A program made the position numbers and the translations under genes. The notes under the pieces were generated by a model that saw nothing but the letters and a program-made list of their open reading frames with translations, was not told where the DNA came from and did not search any database. A stretch of 64,000 bases of DNA. Origin: Aspidiotus rigidus. Lineage: Eukaryota; Arthropoda; Insecta; Hemiptera; Diaspididae. Within the stretch, counting starts at the first letter, position 1, and the number at the start of each line of letters is the position of its first letter. This document shows positions 1 through 10,096 of the stretch, one piece after another. The stretch is taken from contig JAVHKY010000046.1 of assembly GCA_035079385.1 (NCBI GenBank), positions 1-64,000 on the forward strand, written 5' to 3'.

Positions 1-83
1 CGTATGTCGACCTCCGGAACTCTGCATATGATTGAAACTTTCTAGGTACGAATCAGCGGGCTTGACCACTCGGCCACGAGTGC
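1..83 (-). repeat. tRNA-Ser-like sequence, possible SINE head, cut by window edge
   Basis: On the minus strand, starting at 83, the sequence opens like a class II tRNA (Ser/Leu type), with an A-box GTGGCCGAGTGGTCAAG directly after a seven-base stretch that could be an acceptor arm. A weak B-box-like GGAGGTCGACA lies near the window edge. No convincing anticodon arm can be folded, so a tRNA-derived SINE or tRNA pseudogene is more likely than a working tRNA. The window end prevents a decision. Confidence 0.35.
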
Positions 84-444
84 TGGAACATCAACAGGAG
101 TTTAAAATGCAGCTATTGCCATTTGAATGTCGAACGCCGCGCCGGCATTCTTAATGCTAAAATACATTGCACATTTTTAGTCCATTTGTCTACATGAAAT
201 GTAGTTACGTATTATTGAAATAATGTATTTTTGAAATTAATTTTCATTCATTAAAAAGGGGAGAAAATGAAATTGCTGGAAGAAGATAGAAATTATTAAT
301 TGTTGCACGGCTTACTGCTGCCATCGAATATCGAATTGCAAAGAATATTTTTCTTTTTACGTAGCAAATTGCGCTGACGCACTGAAACTATAAAAATTGA
401 TAGAATGAAAATTTGGATCGGTCTTGAGGTGAAACCATAAATCT

Positions 445-990
445 CCTGAGTCTAATTTAAATGTTAATTCTATCAATTTATTCATGGTTTCTTCTGTTGG
501 TCTAACTTAAATGTTGATTCCATCAATTTTTTTATGGTTTCTCCCTTGGTCTAACTAGAATGTTGATTCTATCAATCTATCTATGGTTTCTCTCTGAGTC
601 CAATTTAAAATGTCAATTCTATAAATTTTTTATGGTTTCTTACTTGGTCCAATTCAAATGTTGATTCTGTCAATTTATTCATGGTTCCTCTGTTGGTCTA
701 ACTTATAAATCTTGATTCAATCAATTTATTTATGGTTTCTCTTTGAGTCTATTTTTTATGGTTTCTTCCTCGGTCTAACCCAAATGTTGATTCTATTAAT
801 TTGTTTATGGTTTCTCCCTGAACCTAATCCAAATTTTGATTCTACTAATTTTTCATGGTTTCTTCTTTAGTCTAATTCAAACAACTGATTCCATCAATTT
901 TTTCATGGTTTCTCCCTTGGTCTAACTCAAATGTTGATTCTATCAATCTATTTATGGTTTCTTTCTGAGTCTAATTTAAATGTTGATGTA
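445..990. repeat. Degenerate ~58-bp minisatellite, about 10 copies
   Basis: About ten diverged tandem copies share the words ATGGTTTCT, TTGGTCTAAC and TGTTGATTCTATCAAT in constant order with a period near 56-60 bp. Units have accumulated substitutions and small indels, so the array is old. No reading frame runs through it. Sequence between the array and the foldback at 1482 includes a poly-A run near 1128-1146 and holds no gene that I recognise. Confidence 0.85.
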
Positions 991-1481
991 GTCATTGTTC
1001 GTTTTCCTGCGTCAATTTTTACTTTTGGTCTCCTTTCAATGAAGATTCTTACCAATTGTGACCCCAAGTATTTTGTGTGTTCAACTTTCCCTAATGACAA
1101 TAAAATAAAACAATTTTTGTGGTTTAAAAAAAAAAAGAAAAAAAAAGCTTGTACGGGGTTCGAACTTGTTACCATATTTCACATAATACGTAAAACGTAT
1201 CAAAATTGTGCAGAAGTGTAATCGCGACGGCGCGTACAATGATCACAAGGCTGAAGAATCGCTCGAAGATAATGTTGGTAACCGCATATGTGCACGAAAA
1301 ACACGCCACGACACAGGAACGACAAAACGCGCGTGAAATTTCCTAGTTTCACTGATTTCCCATTTTCACAGTGACAGATATACCTTTGACTATCTATACT
1401 ATGTATGGACTGATCTTCATACACAATGCTAATGTAAAAATCTTGACGCATAACGGCGGCAATTTGTTTAGGGAATATGAG

Positions 1482-1643
1482 GTACAGCTGGCGTCAAGTT
1501 AAGGTTTATGGGAATGGCTGGAGTAAGGCGGGAGGTTATAGCAACCTTCCGCCACTCCCGCGCAGCTACCGCGAGCCCTATAAGGTGACTGCACTGATGC
1601 GCACTCACTTGGAGAATTGTGAAAACTATGACGCCAGCTGTAC
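1482..1643. repeat. Foldback element, ~160 bp
   Basis: A perfect 15-bp inverted repeat (GTACAGCTGGCGTCA at 1482-1496 and its complement at 1629-1643) encloses a second nested hairpin (GGCGGGAGGTT...AACCTTCCGCC, about 1529-1556). This is typical of a small MITE. Short ORFs here are not credible genes. Confidence 0.6.
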
Positions 1644-2492
1644 AGATATTGCCCATCTCGGTACCGCCATAATGCGTTAAAATATCATTTGGAATATCAG
1701 TCCATACTAGTATAAATAGTAAAAGGGATATACGTCCTATTCCTTTGTCGGCAAGTGGGACAAATAATCCATGTTCGTCAATATTTCCATATAATTTGAT
1801 TAAGAAACATTCAATTGAAAAACCAATACCACCACTGAATTTTTTGTTGAAAATAACGTCAGATTGACTAGTTTTTGTGTAATTTTTGTTTCGCAGAAGA
1901 TAATTGAATTCTTTGTTGATCAATGTTTTGGATATACGTCTTTCTCACATTGTAGGGCAGTACAGGTGAGGATTAAAACTAATAGTCTATACATGGTTAA
2001 AAAATAGTTGATGTGTATCAGTTTCATCAATTCTAGGCTAAATCGATTATTTATCAGCTTTATTCGCATATAAAGCGAACTGTAGTGGCGCTGTTGTCAA
2101 TGTCGAGAAGGTGATCATGGTGTTTTTCACCATAAGACAGCACGTTAATAAAATCGACTGTACCCTCTCAAAATATTATATTTTCTGAAAAATGTATGGA
2201 ACAAAAATTGCAGTCCTCTTAATTTCCTGTCGAGTGAATATGATTTCAAATATCTCAGATGAATTTTTCAAGATCATCACCTTTTTGTTAAGCTTCCACA
2301 AATGACCGTCATGGAAAATGTAGAGAGCGCCTTCTTCGATTTTATTCGCGAATGGCGGTAAGAATCATTGAAAAACAACCAAACGTTATCACTGTGTTAA
2401 TTAAGTGGAAGAAAAGTTGCTTACATTTTCATTGTTCATCTACAAAGCACAGATGAAGTTGTGAGTAGGTATCTATGTTTGTAAGTCGCACA

Positions 2493-2748
<256 letters not shown>

Positions 2749-2784
2749 TCAGATTGAGTATTCTGCACGCAGGTTAATTAGAAC

Positions 2785-2815
2785 CACTGAACTCTATAAA
2801 ACGACTGGAATGTGC
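2785..2815 (+). repeat. Left terminal inverted repeat of P-like element
   Basis: A 31-bp arm identical to the complement of 8122-8152. It is preceded at once by ATTAGAAC (2777-2784), the left copy of the 8-bp target duplication. Confidence 0.9.
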
Positions 2816-2851
2816 ACGCTCGCTTGTAACACGAGCTAGGCTGTTAAACAG

Positions 2852-3060
2852 GATTCCCTATCATTTTCCCGAACATGTATTCCCAAATGTTATTTTCACG
2901 AATGTAATTTTTCCCGAAGTACATGTACCCGAATAGTTTTTTGCCCGAATGAAAAGAACCCAAACACATTTTCCCGAAAGTTTTCCATCCGAAGAGTCAT
3001 TTTACCGAAAATATTTCTACCCGAACAATTTTATTCCCGAAAATAATTTTCCGGAGAAAT
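2852..3060 (+). repeat. Left end repeats of MULE: CCCGAA units
   Basis: About ten degenerate direct repeats of the form TTTTCCCGAA spaced about 20 bp apart. The first ~40 bp align with the complement of the right end down to 6044. This end therefore combines a terminal inverted repeat with internal subrepeats, which may be reiterated transposase binding sites. Confidence 0.8.
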
Positions 3061-3185
3061 CTCTTGACCGGTCAGTGCGCTTTTATTTTCCTAAGCAAAT
3101 TTGTTTTTCGTGGTTACCTACGCGCGTCCTCTGTCGCTACTTCACTTTTCCAAAAAGCTTCTCAACGTACAAGTTGAACTACAAT

Positions 3186-4774
3186 ATGGCTTCCACGAGC
3201 TCGGCAGGAACATGCGCGGCAGGATCGTCGACGAAAACAAAGCTGGTGAACGGGCAATTACACGTGGATGGTTACATCTACATAAAGTCGAAGAAGGCGC
3301 CATCGAAAATGTATTGGGATTGCCGCAGGGCGCGCAGCGGCCAATGCAAAGCCCGCGCCATAACATCAGTACCGACTGCTGACGATGAAGTTTTCGTTTT
3401 CAAGGGCCCGCAGGAATCAACGCACTCGCACCCGCCGAACCGAGAGGAAGCAGCGGCAGAGGTTCTTAAAGGTAGCATCAAGCGGAAAGCAGACAGTCAT
3501 CCTGAACAACCACCTGCACAGCTACTAAGAACGGAAATGGCTAGTGTCCCCGTGGGAGTACTAAGTCAGTTGCCAGACCAACCAGCGTTGGCACAAACAA
3601 TACGTAGGACACGGCGAAAAAACTTCCCGCCAACCCGACGTCATTGTCTGCTCTAGGCGCCCTTCCGGACCGGTTCAAGGAGACACTCCTCAACGAAAAC
3701 TTCTTAATATATGACAGTGGCGAGCCGCCCGCGGATGATGATGATTCTGACAACAAAGATGAACAGGAGTCTTGTGACAAGGAAGAGGGTGGCAGACACA
3801 GAGTAATCGTTTTCGGAACGCGGAAGAACCTTGAACTTCTCTGCCAAAGCAGCTGCTGGTTTTTAGATGGAACGTTCAAAACTGCACCCCACATTTTCGT
3901 ACAAATTTTCACCATCCTCGGTCTGAGGTCGAGAGCTGGACGGCCGGGCGAGGTTTCAACGTTTCCATTCGTTTACACTCTGCTTTCTTCCAAAACACAA
4001 GCCATGTACGCAGAAGTTCTACGCTCGGTACGCGATGCCATTGCCCACTTCAATGTGCCACAATGCACACCACAACGAATCATCACGGATTTTGAGTTGA
4101 GCATCATTAATGCTTGTGCAGAAGTATACCCTCAAGTTCTGTTAACCGCATGCTTCTTTCATTTGGGGCAAGCCGTGTACCGTCATGTACAACAAGAAGG
4201 CTTGCAACAACAATACAACGATCCGGAAGACCGGTCTCTGAAGCAATACACTCATATGTTGCTATCCCTCGCGTTTGTGCCGGTAGCAGATGTTGGAGGA
4301 GTATTTGATGAACTTCGCGCCGCCGTACCTGAAGCCCTTCTGCCAGTCATGGACTACTTTGAGCACACATACGTTAGAGGTAGACCTGCCAAGAGGAGAG
4401 GAAGGTCTCAACGAACATCAGTACCGCCCAGATACGCGCCTTCTGTCTGGAATCAGTACCATGCTGCTACAAGTAAGTTGCACCGTACAAATAACTGTTC
4501 CGAGGGCTGGCACAATCGGTTTGGAATCGTTGTAGGACAGCATCATCCTGATTTATACTCGTGTATTATCGAACTACAAAAAGAACAAGCTTTTACCGAG
4601 GTGAGTATTTCCGAGCTGGCCCTCGGAAAACAAACGAAAGCGGCGCCGAAGGAAGTATGGACCCAAATGCAAGAACGTATTCAAGACATCGTAACGGAGT
4701 ACACCGTGCACAAGAACGCGGGGACGGTGCTTGACTATTTAAGAACCTTAGGACATTCAATCGTTATTTCCTGA
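3186..4774 (+). pseudogene. FLYWCH-MULE transposase, one frameshift
   Basis: The start ATG at 3186 opens a protein with an N-terminal FLYWCH-type zinc finger (MYWDCRRARSGQCKARA, then an H-x-H near STHSHPP), a DNA-binding fold common in MULE transposases. After a break near 3631-3640 the frame changes by one base. The second part (3644-4774) holds the DDE core: WFLDGTFKTAP (first Asp, near 3866), a CFFHLGQAVYRH C-x2-H motif, TDFELS (second Asp) and NNCSEGWHNRF (final Glu). The two parts together give a transposase of about 530 residues. The protein reads well across the break if one base is restored, so the lesion is probably a single-base deletion or assembly error; a translational frameshift is possible. 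There are no introns. Confidence 0.88.
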
Positions 4775-5832
4775 GAAGCTGATCATCCGTATCGTACTGT
4801 ATCACTTTCATTTTCTTAATTCTCACACGTACGTAACATACCACCGTATGTACATAGGAAAATATACGTTAACTAGCGGTTGGCAGCGCGCCTCCGGCGC
4901 GCCTGACCGCCAGCTGTGTGTTGAGTAGATATCAGTGTTTTGTAAATATTTCGATTTTAACGGTATGAGCTGAGTTGACAGGTAAGGGCTGTATTGCAGC
5001 AAAAAACGGACTAATTCATGAACCGTCGCAATGATTAAGGAAATAGATGGACAGTAGGTAAAAAGCCTGCCATATCCCCGAAGCATTACATCAGTCTGTG
5101 TAGAGGCATGAGACGAGAACCGGATGTAATTTTCTTAATTCTTTCCCGAACCCAGTACCTTTTCTTAGGTAGTTTCAAACTCTGACGACGATATTTACCT
5201 AATGTATAGTTACTCGTCACAAAAGAAGAGCAAATTTTCAAGAAATTATTTTACATAAACGTCTCCTTTCAAAATCGAAAATTGGATACGTAAAACTCGA
5301 ATAGTCTCTGTAGATTCATCCAGAGCAACCGGTTTAAATGCGCTCTCTCTGTAAACACAATGATCTTAAATACCCATCAGTCAAAATACCAATAGTTCCA
5401 AAATTTCCTCCTAAAAATCTGGAATTGGGCTCATTCGAAAGGAAATTAAAGGGGCAACAATTTTTGTTCTCTTCAATTTTTCATAAAAATGAGTAAAACT
5501 CGAGTTATCACCATAACTTAATTTTTATAACTGCGCCGCTCAACGCGTTTGAACGGTAACATTGGAACAACGCGTTCGATGGCAAACTACTGCACCACCA
5601 CGTTTTTTTATATTGAAAAAAGTCATTGTTTTCGCCCTTTTTTGAAATTACTCAGCACCTCCCCGTCAAATTTTTATTTTTATGAGTCTATGTGCTGCTC
5701 TGGGGTGAGGACAATATATCCTGAAAGTTTGAAAGCGGTCGGCCCAGTAGTTCTCGAGTTATAAACGGACAGGAGGACAGACAAACTTTCTGCTTTATAT
5801 ATTAGATTAGATGAGTAGTGAGAACGTGTGTA
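4775..5832. other. Non-coding 3' part of MULE
   Basis: No gene. It contains a short GC-rich hairpin (GCGCGCCTCCGGCGCGC, about 4888-4904) that could be a structured 3' UTR element, and a possible LINE tail just before the right end repeats (see 5680-5815). Confidence 0.6.
5680..5815 (+). mobile_element. Possible RTE-type LINE or SINE 3' tail
   Basis: The words CCTGAAAGTTTGAAAGCGGTC, CCAGTAGTTCTCGAGTTATAAA, repeated GGACAGA and CTTTATATATTAGATTAGAT occur in the order seen in 3' ends of insect RTE-like LINEs and dependent SINEs. No coding part is attached. The upstream limit is not visible, so this is only a candidate. Confidence 0.4.
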
Positions 5833-6044
5833 CATTAGTGGGTCATGGAAAAAAATTCGGGAAAAAGTTTCGGACAACTTAGTATTTGGGGAAAAAAGTA
5901 ATCGGGAAAATAATTATTCGGGAAAAAATTTTTCCGGTCAACATATTTTCCGGAAAATGTGTTCGGCATATAGTGGTTCGGGAAAATGTAATACGAGGCA
6001 AAAATTATTCGGGAATACGTGTTCGGGAAAATGCACGGGAACGG
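5833..6044 (-). repeat. Right end repeats of MULE: TTCGGGAAAA units
   Basis: The complementary set of units (TTCGGGAAAA) repeats about ten times in the opposite orientation to the left end, up to the target duplication at 6045-6053. The outermost unit matches the left end over about 38 bp with a few differences. Confidence 0.8.
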
Positions 6045-6219
6045 TTAAACAGAGAGGGGGAATAACTGTGGGCAGAAAAATATTCTCTATCCTTATCTTG
6101 CTACCGTGAAGCGCGTTGTTAGGGTTGTTAGATACCGGCGGAATTATTTTCTTTTGGATCTGTTCGATTATTTTATACTTTCCTGTGGAATTTTTGTTTT
6201 TAAATTTATTTGTTCGACT

Positions 6220-6909
6220 ATGGTCAACAGCTGTGCGGCATACAATTGTATAACACGCTACAACAGAGCGTCCAATATTAAGTTTCATAGGTGAGTCTTT
6301 TCTAAATAAAACCAATAAAGATACATTCACTTCATGTGGATCGCGTTTGTACGTGTCATTGTAAGCTTATTCAATCGTTGTAATCATTTTTTTTTTTGTC
6401 GTAAGAAGTTTTCCGCTGAAAAATAAGGAGCTCTTAGCGAAATGGTTGCACGCAGTCAGAAGGAAAAACTTCGTTCCAAAGGAAACAACAAGGCTCTGCA
6501 GTTTGCATTTCCGCGAAAGTGATTATACACTATCGTTAGTTTAAGAGCAGCCAGTCTTGAAAAAAGATGCCGTTCTATCAGTATTTGACTTCCCAGATCA
6601 TCTGCTTCTGAAGACATCATGTCGACGGGTTCTCGAGCGTAACTCAATTCCTGAAACTCTGGTAGTGTACATACGCCTATATACTCAATATATTTCTGTC
6701 ATTCGACCGTACTTTTGCGCATATTCATTGACGGTATGGTAATTTGCATTTAGGATGATGATATAGCCACGAGTACGCCATGTAGCATTCCCGTTGAAGA
6801 GATGAATGTAAAAAGTGTCGCGGTCCAAACAAATTCTACTGGGTTCATGCAGGAAACGGTAGTAAAGAAGCTGAGGCGTGATAAGAACAAACTTGTCCTC
6901 TTTTCCAAC
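6220..6909 (+). pseudogene. THAP-domain gene of P-like element, broken
   Basis: Exon 1 (6220-6290) starts MVNSCAAYNC, the classic THAP opening with the first two zinc cysteines, and ends at a GTGAGT donor. Exon 2 (6409-6661) continues in phase with [16 protein letters not shown] and [11 protein letters not shown], supplying the conserved Trp and the C-x2-H that complete the C2CH finger, then LKKDAVLSVFDFP, the AVPTxF-like THAP end. Exon 3 (6754-6909) is in phase and has a basic stretch KKLRRDKNKL that may begin a coiled coil. An in-frame TAA at 6542-6544 interrupts exon 2. A further exon may start at 7260 but soon meets a stop. In a P-like element this is the DNA-binding end of the transposase; the catalytic part is missing. 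Confidence 0.85.
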
Positions 6910-8121
6910 GTATGATTTTTTTAATTTTCAATGTCTACTTATTTTTTATTTTCATTTTCATCTTCTGTTTTCATTTTTCTCATTTCTCTGCTATCTATGA
7001 ATTATGACATCCACCTTCCTTGTGATTTATTTTGTCTGCTTCGCATGCAATTACCACGTGGCAATTACTCTTGTCTAATAATGTTTTAAACTTATTTCTC
7101 TTTCTCAACTATTTTATTTTGCGCTTGTTACTATTGCATACATTACTTTCCAATTTGTTCTCTCTGTACTGTGCTTTCCAATTTCCTAGTGCTCAATTTT
7201 TATTTTCCTTCCGTTTTAATAGAGAACTATATGTATTTTATTCTATTTTCTTTATACAGATGTGCCAGAATAAGATGTCTCCAAAGTTGTAATAACTCAT
7301 CCATTTATGCCTGCCGGCTACAAGTACTTACCATCAAGAAATCGCAAACAGCGTTTAGGAATTTGCATTCTCTATTGCAATATTCCTCTTCAATTTCTCT
7401 CTCCAGTTAAAAAAGAAAAATCTTCTACTTTCTACTTAATCCATCTCCTCTTCCAAATCCATCTCCTCTTCCAAATCCAACTCCTCTTCGGCTGGTCCCA
7501 ATTAATAAATAAATATATATTTATTTAAATTTCATTTATTATGCAGATTCACATTCAGGAATGGATCTGTCTATTGAGACAGCCTCAGCCTGAACCCATG
7601 AATAGATTAACAAAGCTATTCCAAGTAATATTCCATTAGGGTCCATTTTTTGGCTAGCAAAATTTGATGAATTTGCCGGAAGAAAGATGGATAAATAAAG
7701 AAGTTTTATTAAATTGAACAAACATTTTTTTCTCATGTCAAATTCTGTTACACATAGCGGGCATTAATTATTGCGTGAATCGCATAATATAAGAACTGTT
7801 ATTTTCGATTTTTTCAGTGTATGTTTCCATTAGGTGCAAAAACTTTCTGATTGCGTGCAATTAAACTTCGTATAATCATCGTTAGCACCCATTTCTAAAT
7901 GTGAAAATGATTGAATACTGCTTACTTTAACAAAAGAGAATAAAATTCGACATAACATTTTTATACAAGCATCAGAATATTAAGTAATCCTCTATTAAAC
8001 AACACGCGCGCTTAAACCCAGTGTAATTGACAAGGACAGAAACTATTTTCTGCCCTCACTCGACGTCCCTCTCTGTCGCACGCAGTGGCTCGCTTCACAT
8101 TGTACGTGTTTAGTACAGCGC
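6910..8121. other. Remainder of P-like element, mostly non-coding
   Basis: AT-rich sequence without a convincing transposase core. A possible splice acceptor (TTTATACAG) precedes 7260, and in the matching phase the sequence reads DVSKVVITHPFMPAGYKYLPS after a stop. AATAAA motifs occur near 7503-7510. A minus-strand ORF (7539-7736) includes MDPNGILLGIALLIYSWVQA, which resembles a signal peptide, but nothing else supports it. Confidence 0.5.
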
Positions 8122-8152
8122 GCACATTCCAGTCGTTTTATAGAGTTCAGTG
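8122..8152 (-). repeat. Right terminal inverted repeat of P-like element
   Basis: A 31-bp arm matching 2785-2815 on the opposite strand without mismatch. It is followed by ATTAGAAC (8153-8160), the right copy of the target duplication. Identical arms and duplications imply a fairly recent insertion even though the THAP gene is broken, as expected for a non-autonomous copy moved in trans. Confidence 0.9.
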
Positions 8153-8622
8153 ATTAGAACACCCTGAGTCGAATAGAGTCATACAAGCAACACTTATGGA
8201 AAAACTATTTGTATAGGTACATACCTATGATTGCATTGATTCAATTAGGTTGCTGAGAAATTTTCCTAGGTATTTCTAATTGTTATAGAGAACCTGAATC
8301 ATTGGTTGAATGCGCATTTCCTAGTCACGTTTGAACTGCCAACGACAAGGTTGACTATCGTTATTTTGAGGTCATCTTCTTTTTTTGGTAGTTTCCCAAG
8401 AGACTGAAGAGCAATTTTGATTTTTGATTTTTTTTTTTTTGTTTCAGTCACATAAGGCGCAGGAGAATTTCATACTTTATCAATCGCCTAATGAATAATA
8501 ACTGTAAAACTCTTGAAGGTACTTATTCTCTGAATAATGAATACTAGCCATCAGGCGCGGTGTAAGCAGTCAAGTTTGAATATTTCAGAAGAAAATATTT
8601 TCAGAAAAGTTTAAATACTCAC

Positions 8623-8964
8623 TAATAAATCCGCAATAGCTAAATGCATCAACATAGTGTTAATTCGTGCATGAGCTTTCCGCCTTCGTCTGCACATGGC
8701 AATTAGAACGGTGATATTACCCACTGATGATATAAAAATCAAAATTAAATTTGCTATGATGGTAAATAGGTGCGCATTATTGAATTTTAATTCTTTAGGT
8801 AACGTTGTTTGAATAGCTGAACCATAATTTCCACTAGATTGTGATCTGGGGAATAGCGGCATAGAACTTCCAGCTGTAGTCATTGAGTTAATTGGAGTAA
8901 TTATGACTTCATTTGTCATCTTGTTGTGGTTTCCCACCTCCACAAAATTCTTCATGAGGGGTAT
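8623..8964 (-). CDS. AKH/ACP/corazonin-receptor-like GPCR, first recognisable coding exon
   Basis: The exon is bounded by an acceptor (CTATTTGCAG, ending at 8965) and a donor (GTGAGT, 8622-8617). The likely start is ATG at 8955, giving exactly 111 codons to the donor in phase 0; the initial nine bases would be 5' UTR. After a ~60-residue N-terminus with NxT/NxS-type sites comes TM1 (TIIANLILIFISSVGNITVL, with the conserved G-N), a basic first intracellular loop CRRRRKAHARINTMLM, and the start of TM2 (HLAIADLL). This loop and the INTMLMHLAIADLL block are characteristic of the insect adipokinetic hormone/ACP/corazonin (GnRH-type) receptors, G-protein-coupled receptors for neuropeptides in the plasma membrane. 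Later exons would lie at lower coordinates; none is recognisable in this window, so the next intron is at least several kb and probably contains the P-like element. Which of the three receptors it is cannot be settled from one exon. Confidence 0.8.
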
Positions 8965-10096
8965 CTGCAAATAGAAATTCAAAGTTTTAACAATTACACC
9001 TAATAAACAAATGCTGGAAGGTGGGTTTCTTTCGGGAAATAGTTTACTATTATTTTAACTTATAATATGTATACTTTTTCTGATAACGTTTTTAATCTTC
9101 AGCCCAAGAAAACCAATCATTTTTTTATCTGACTCAATGCATTACTATAATGTTCACGCAATATAAACGATAAATACCGAAAACTCTCATCTAAATGGGT
9201 GACCGGGACAACAGAAACTCGGCTTAGAGTGAGGCATGTAGGTCATATATTGAGCGCTTTTGGTCACGCGGTACAGCGCTACATAACAGTGCGGTGTGGA
9301 TTGATGACGTCGTGTCATACCCAAAGTTGGGTTGTTCATAATTCATAAAGCAGTGAACACTTGCTGGAACGCGCGCTGAACAAAAGAAGATATTCTATTC
9401 TGTTATTTCACGTTTTTTGTTTAGGCCGTTTAGGGCGCATTCCAGCCCTGCTGTACAAATTGAGAAGGACGTATATCCAGAACTTCGATCGGCAAAAAGT
9501 TTATTTATTTTCTGTAAAGCGATAATGACATTAAAACCGTTCAATCTCACGCTAGGTTAGGTTAAAAAATCCAGTGGTGGTATTGGTTTTCCAATTAAAT
9601 GTTTCTTAATCGAGTTGTAACAAAGTATTGGCGTACATGGAAGTACATCCCTCATTTTGGGACGTATATCCATCATTTGCTCAAAATGCAGTATTATCAG
9701 AGCTTTAATTGTACAATTGTACGTGGAATTGGAAATCATCTAATGATGAAACAATCATACGTTCAAACGTGTTAAAGGCAGTTGTGTCAAACTTTACTAT
9801 AACTCGATCAAATTTACGGCAAGCTACATGCTTTTACGCTTGAACTCTGTTATACATGAGACCCACTTTTTAAAACCAATGTTTTGGATATAAATCAATC
9901 TCACTTTGTAAGACAGAGCCAGTGTCATACTACAAATGAACCGAGTTCTGTGAAAGCTGGCCAGGCGACAAGCCAACAATTCATAGAATAATATCTATTG
10001 TACGGTTACAAGAGATCCTTTACTGCTCTACACTGTTGCTTTGTCTCGATTCAAATTGAGTTCATTGTTGATGAAGCACCTCTACACGCGAACAAT
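8965..10096. other. No gene recognised (upstream or 5' intron of receptor)
   Basis: AT-rich sequence lying upstream of the receptor exon on its strand. It may contain an intron or promoter of that gene. I see no supported feature. Confidence 0.5.

Larger units (their letters stand above)
2852..6044 (+). mobile_element. Phantom/MULE-like DNA transposon nested in the P-like element
   Basis: The element lies between perfect 9-bp direct repeats GTTAAACAG (2843-2851 and 6045-6053); Mutator-like elements typically make 8-11-bp duplications. Its ends are inverted repeats of roughly 200 bp, each a run of short CCCGAA-type repeats. It carries one transposase gene (3186-4774) with FLYWCH and MULE domains. 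Insertion was 67 bp inside the left end of the P-like element, so it came later. Repeat-built arms with a MULE transposase recall the Phantom/Foldback (NOF-FB) group of Mutator elements; the exact clade is inferred. Confidence 0.85.
2785..8152. mobile_element. P-element-like DNA transposon, host of a nested MULE
   Basis: The element is bounded by perfect 31-bp terminal inverted repeats (2785-2815 and 8122-8152) that begin CACTGAACTC and end in TG on the opposite side. They are flanked by a perfect 8-bp direct repeat ATTAGAAC (2777-2784 and 8153-8160). Known P elements make 8-bp target duplications, have CA...TG ends with ~31-bp terminal repeats, and encode a THAP-domain transposase; a broken THAP gene lies inside at 6220-6909. 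Without the nested insert the element would be about 2.2 kb, too short for a full P transposase, so it looks internally deleted. It probably sits in an intron of the receptor gene at 8623-8964. Confidence 0.85.

Noticed and set aside
1150..1180. GGGGTTCGAAC, a tRNA B-box-like word
   Set aside because: No A-box, anticodon arm or acceptor pairing at the right distances.
1468..1923. 151-residue minus-strand ORF with a hydrophobic stretch
   Set aside because: It overlaps the foldback at 1482-1643, and shows no receptor or other known motifs; I looked for later receptor exons here and found none.
9195..9245. TGGGTGACCGGGACAAC resembling the internal promoter end of 5S rRNA
   Set aside because: The similarity covers only about 12 bases and the expected upstream 5S boxes are absent.
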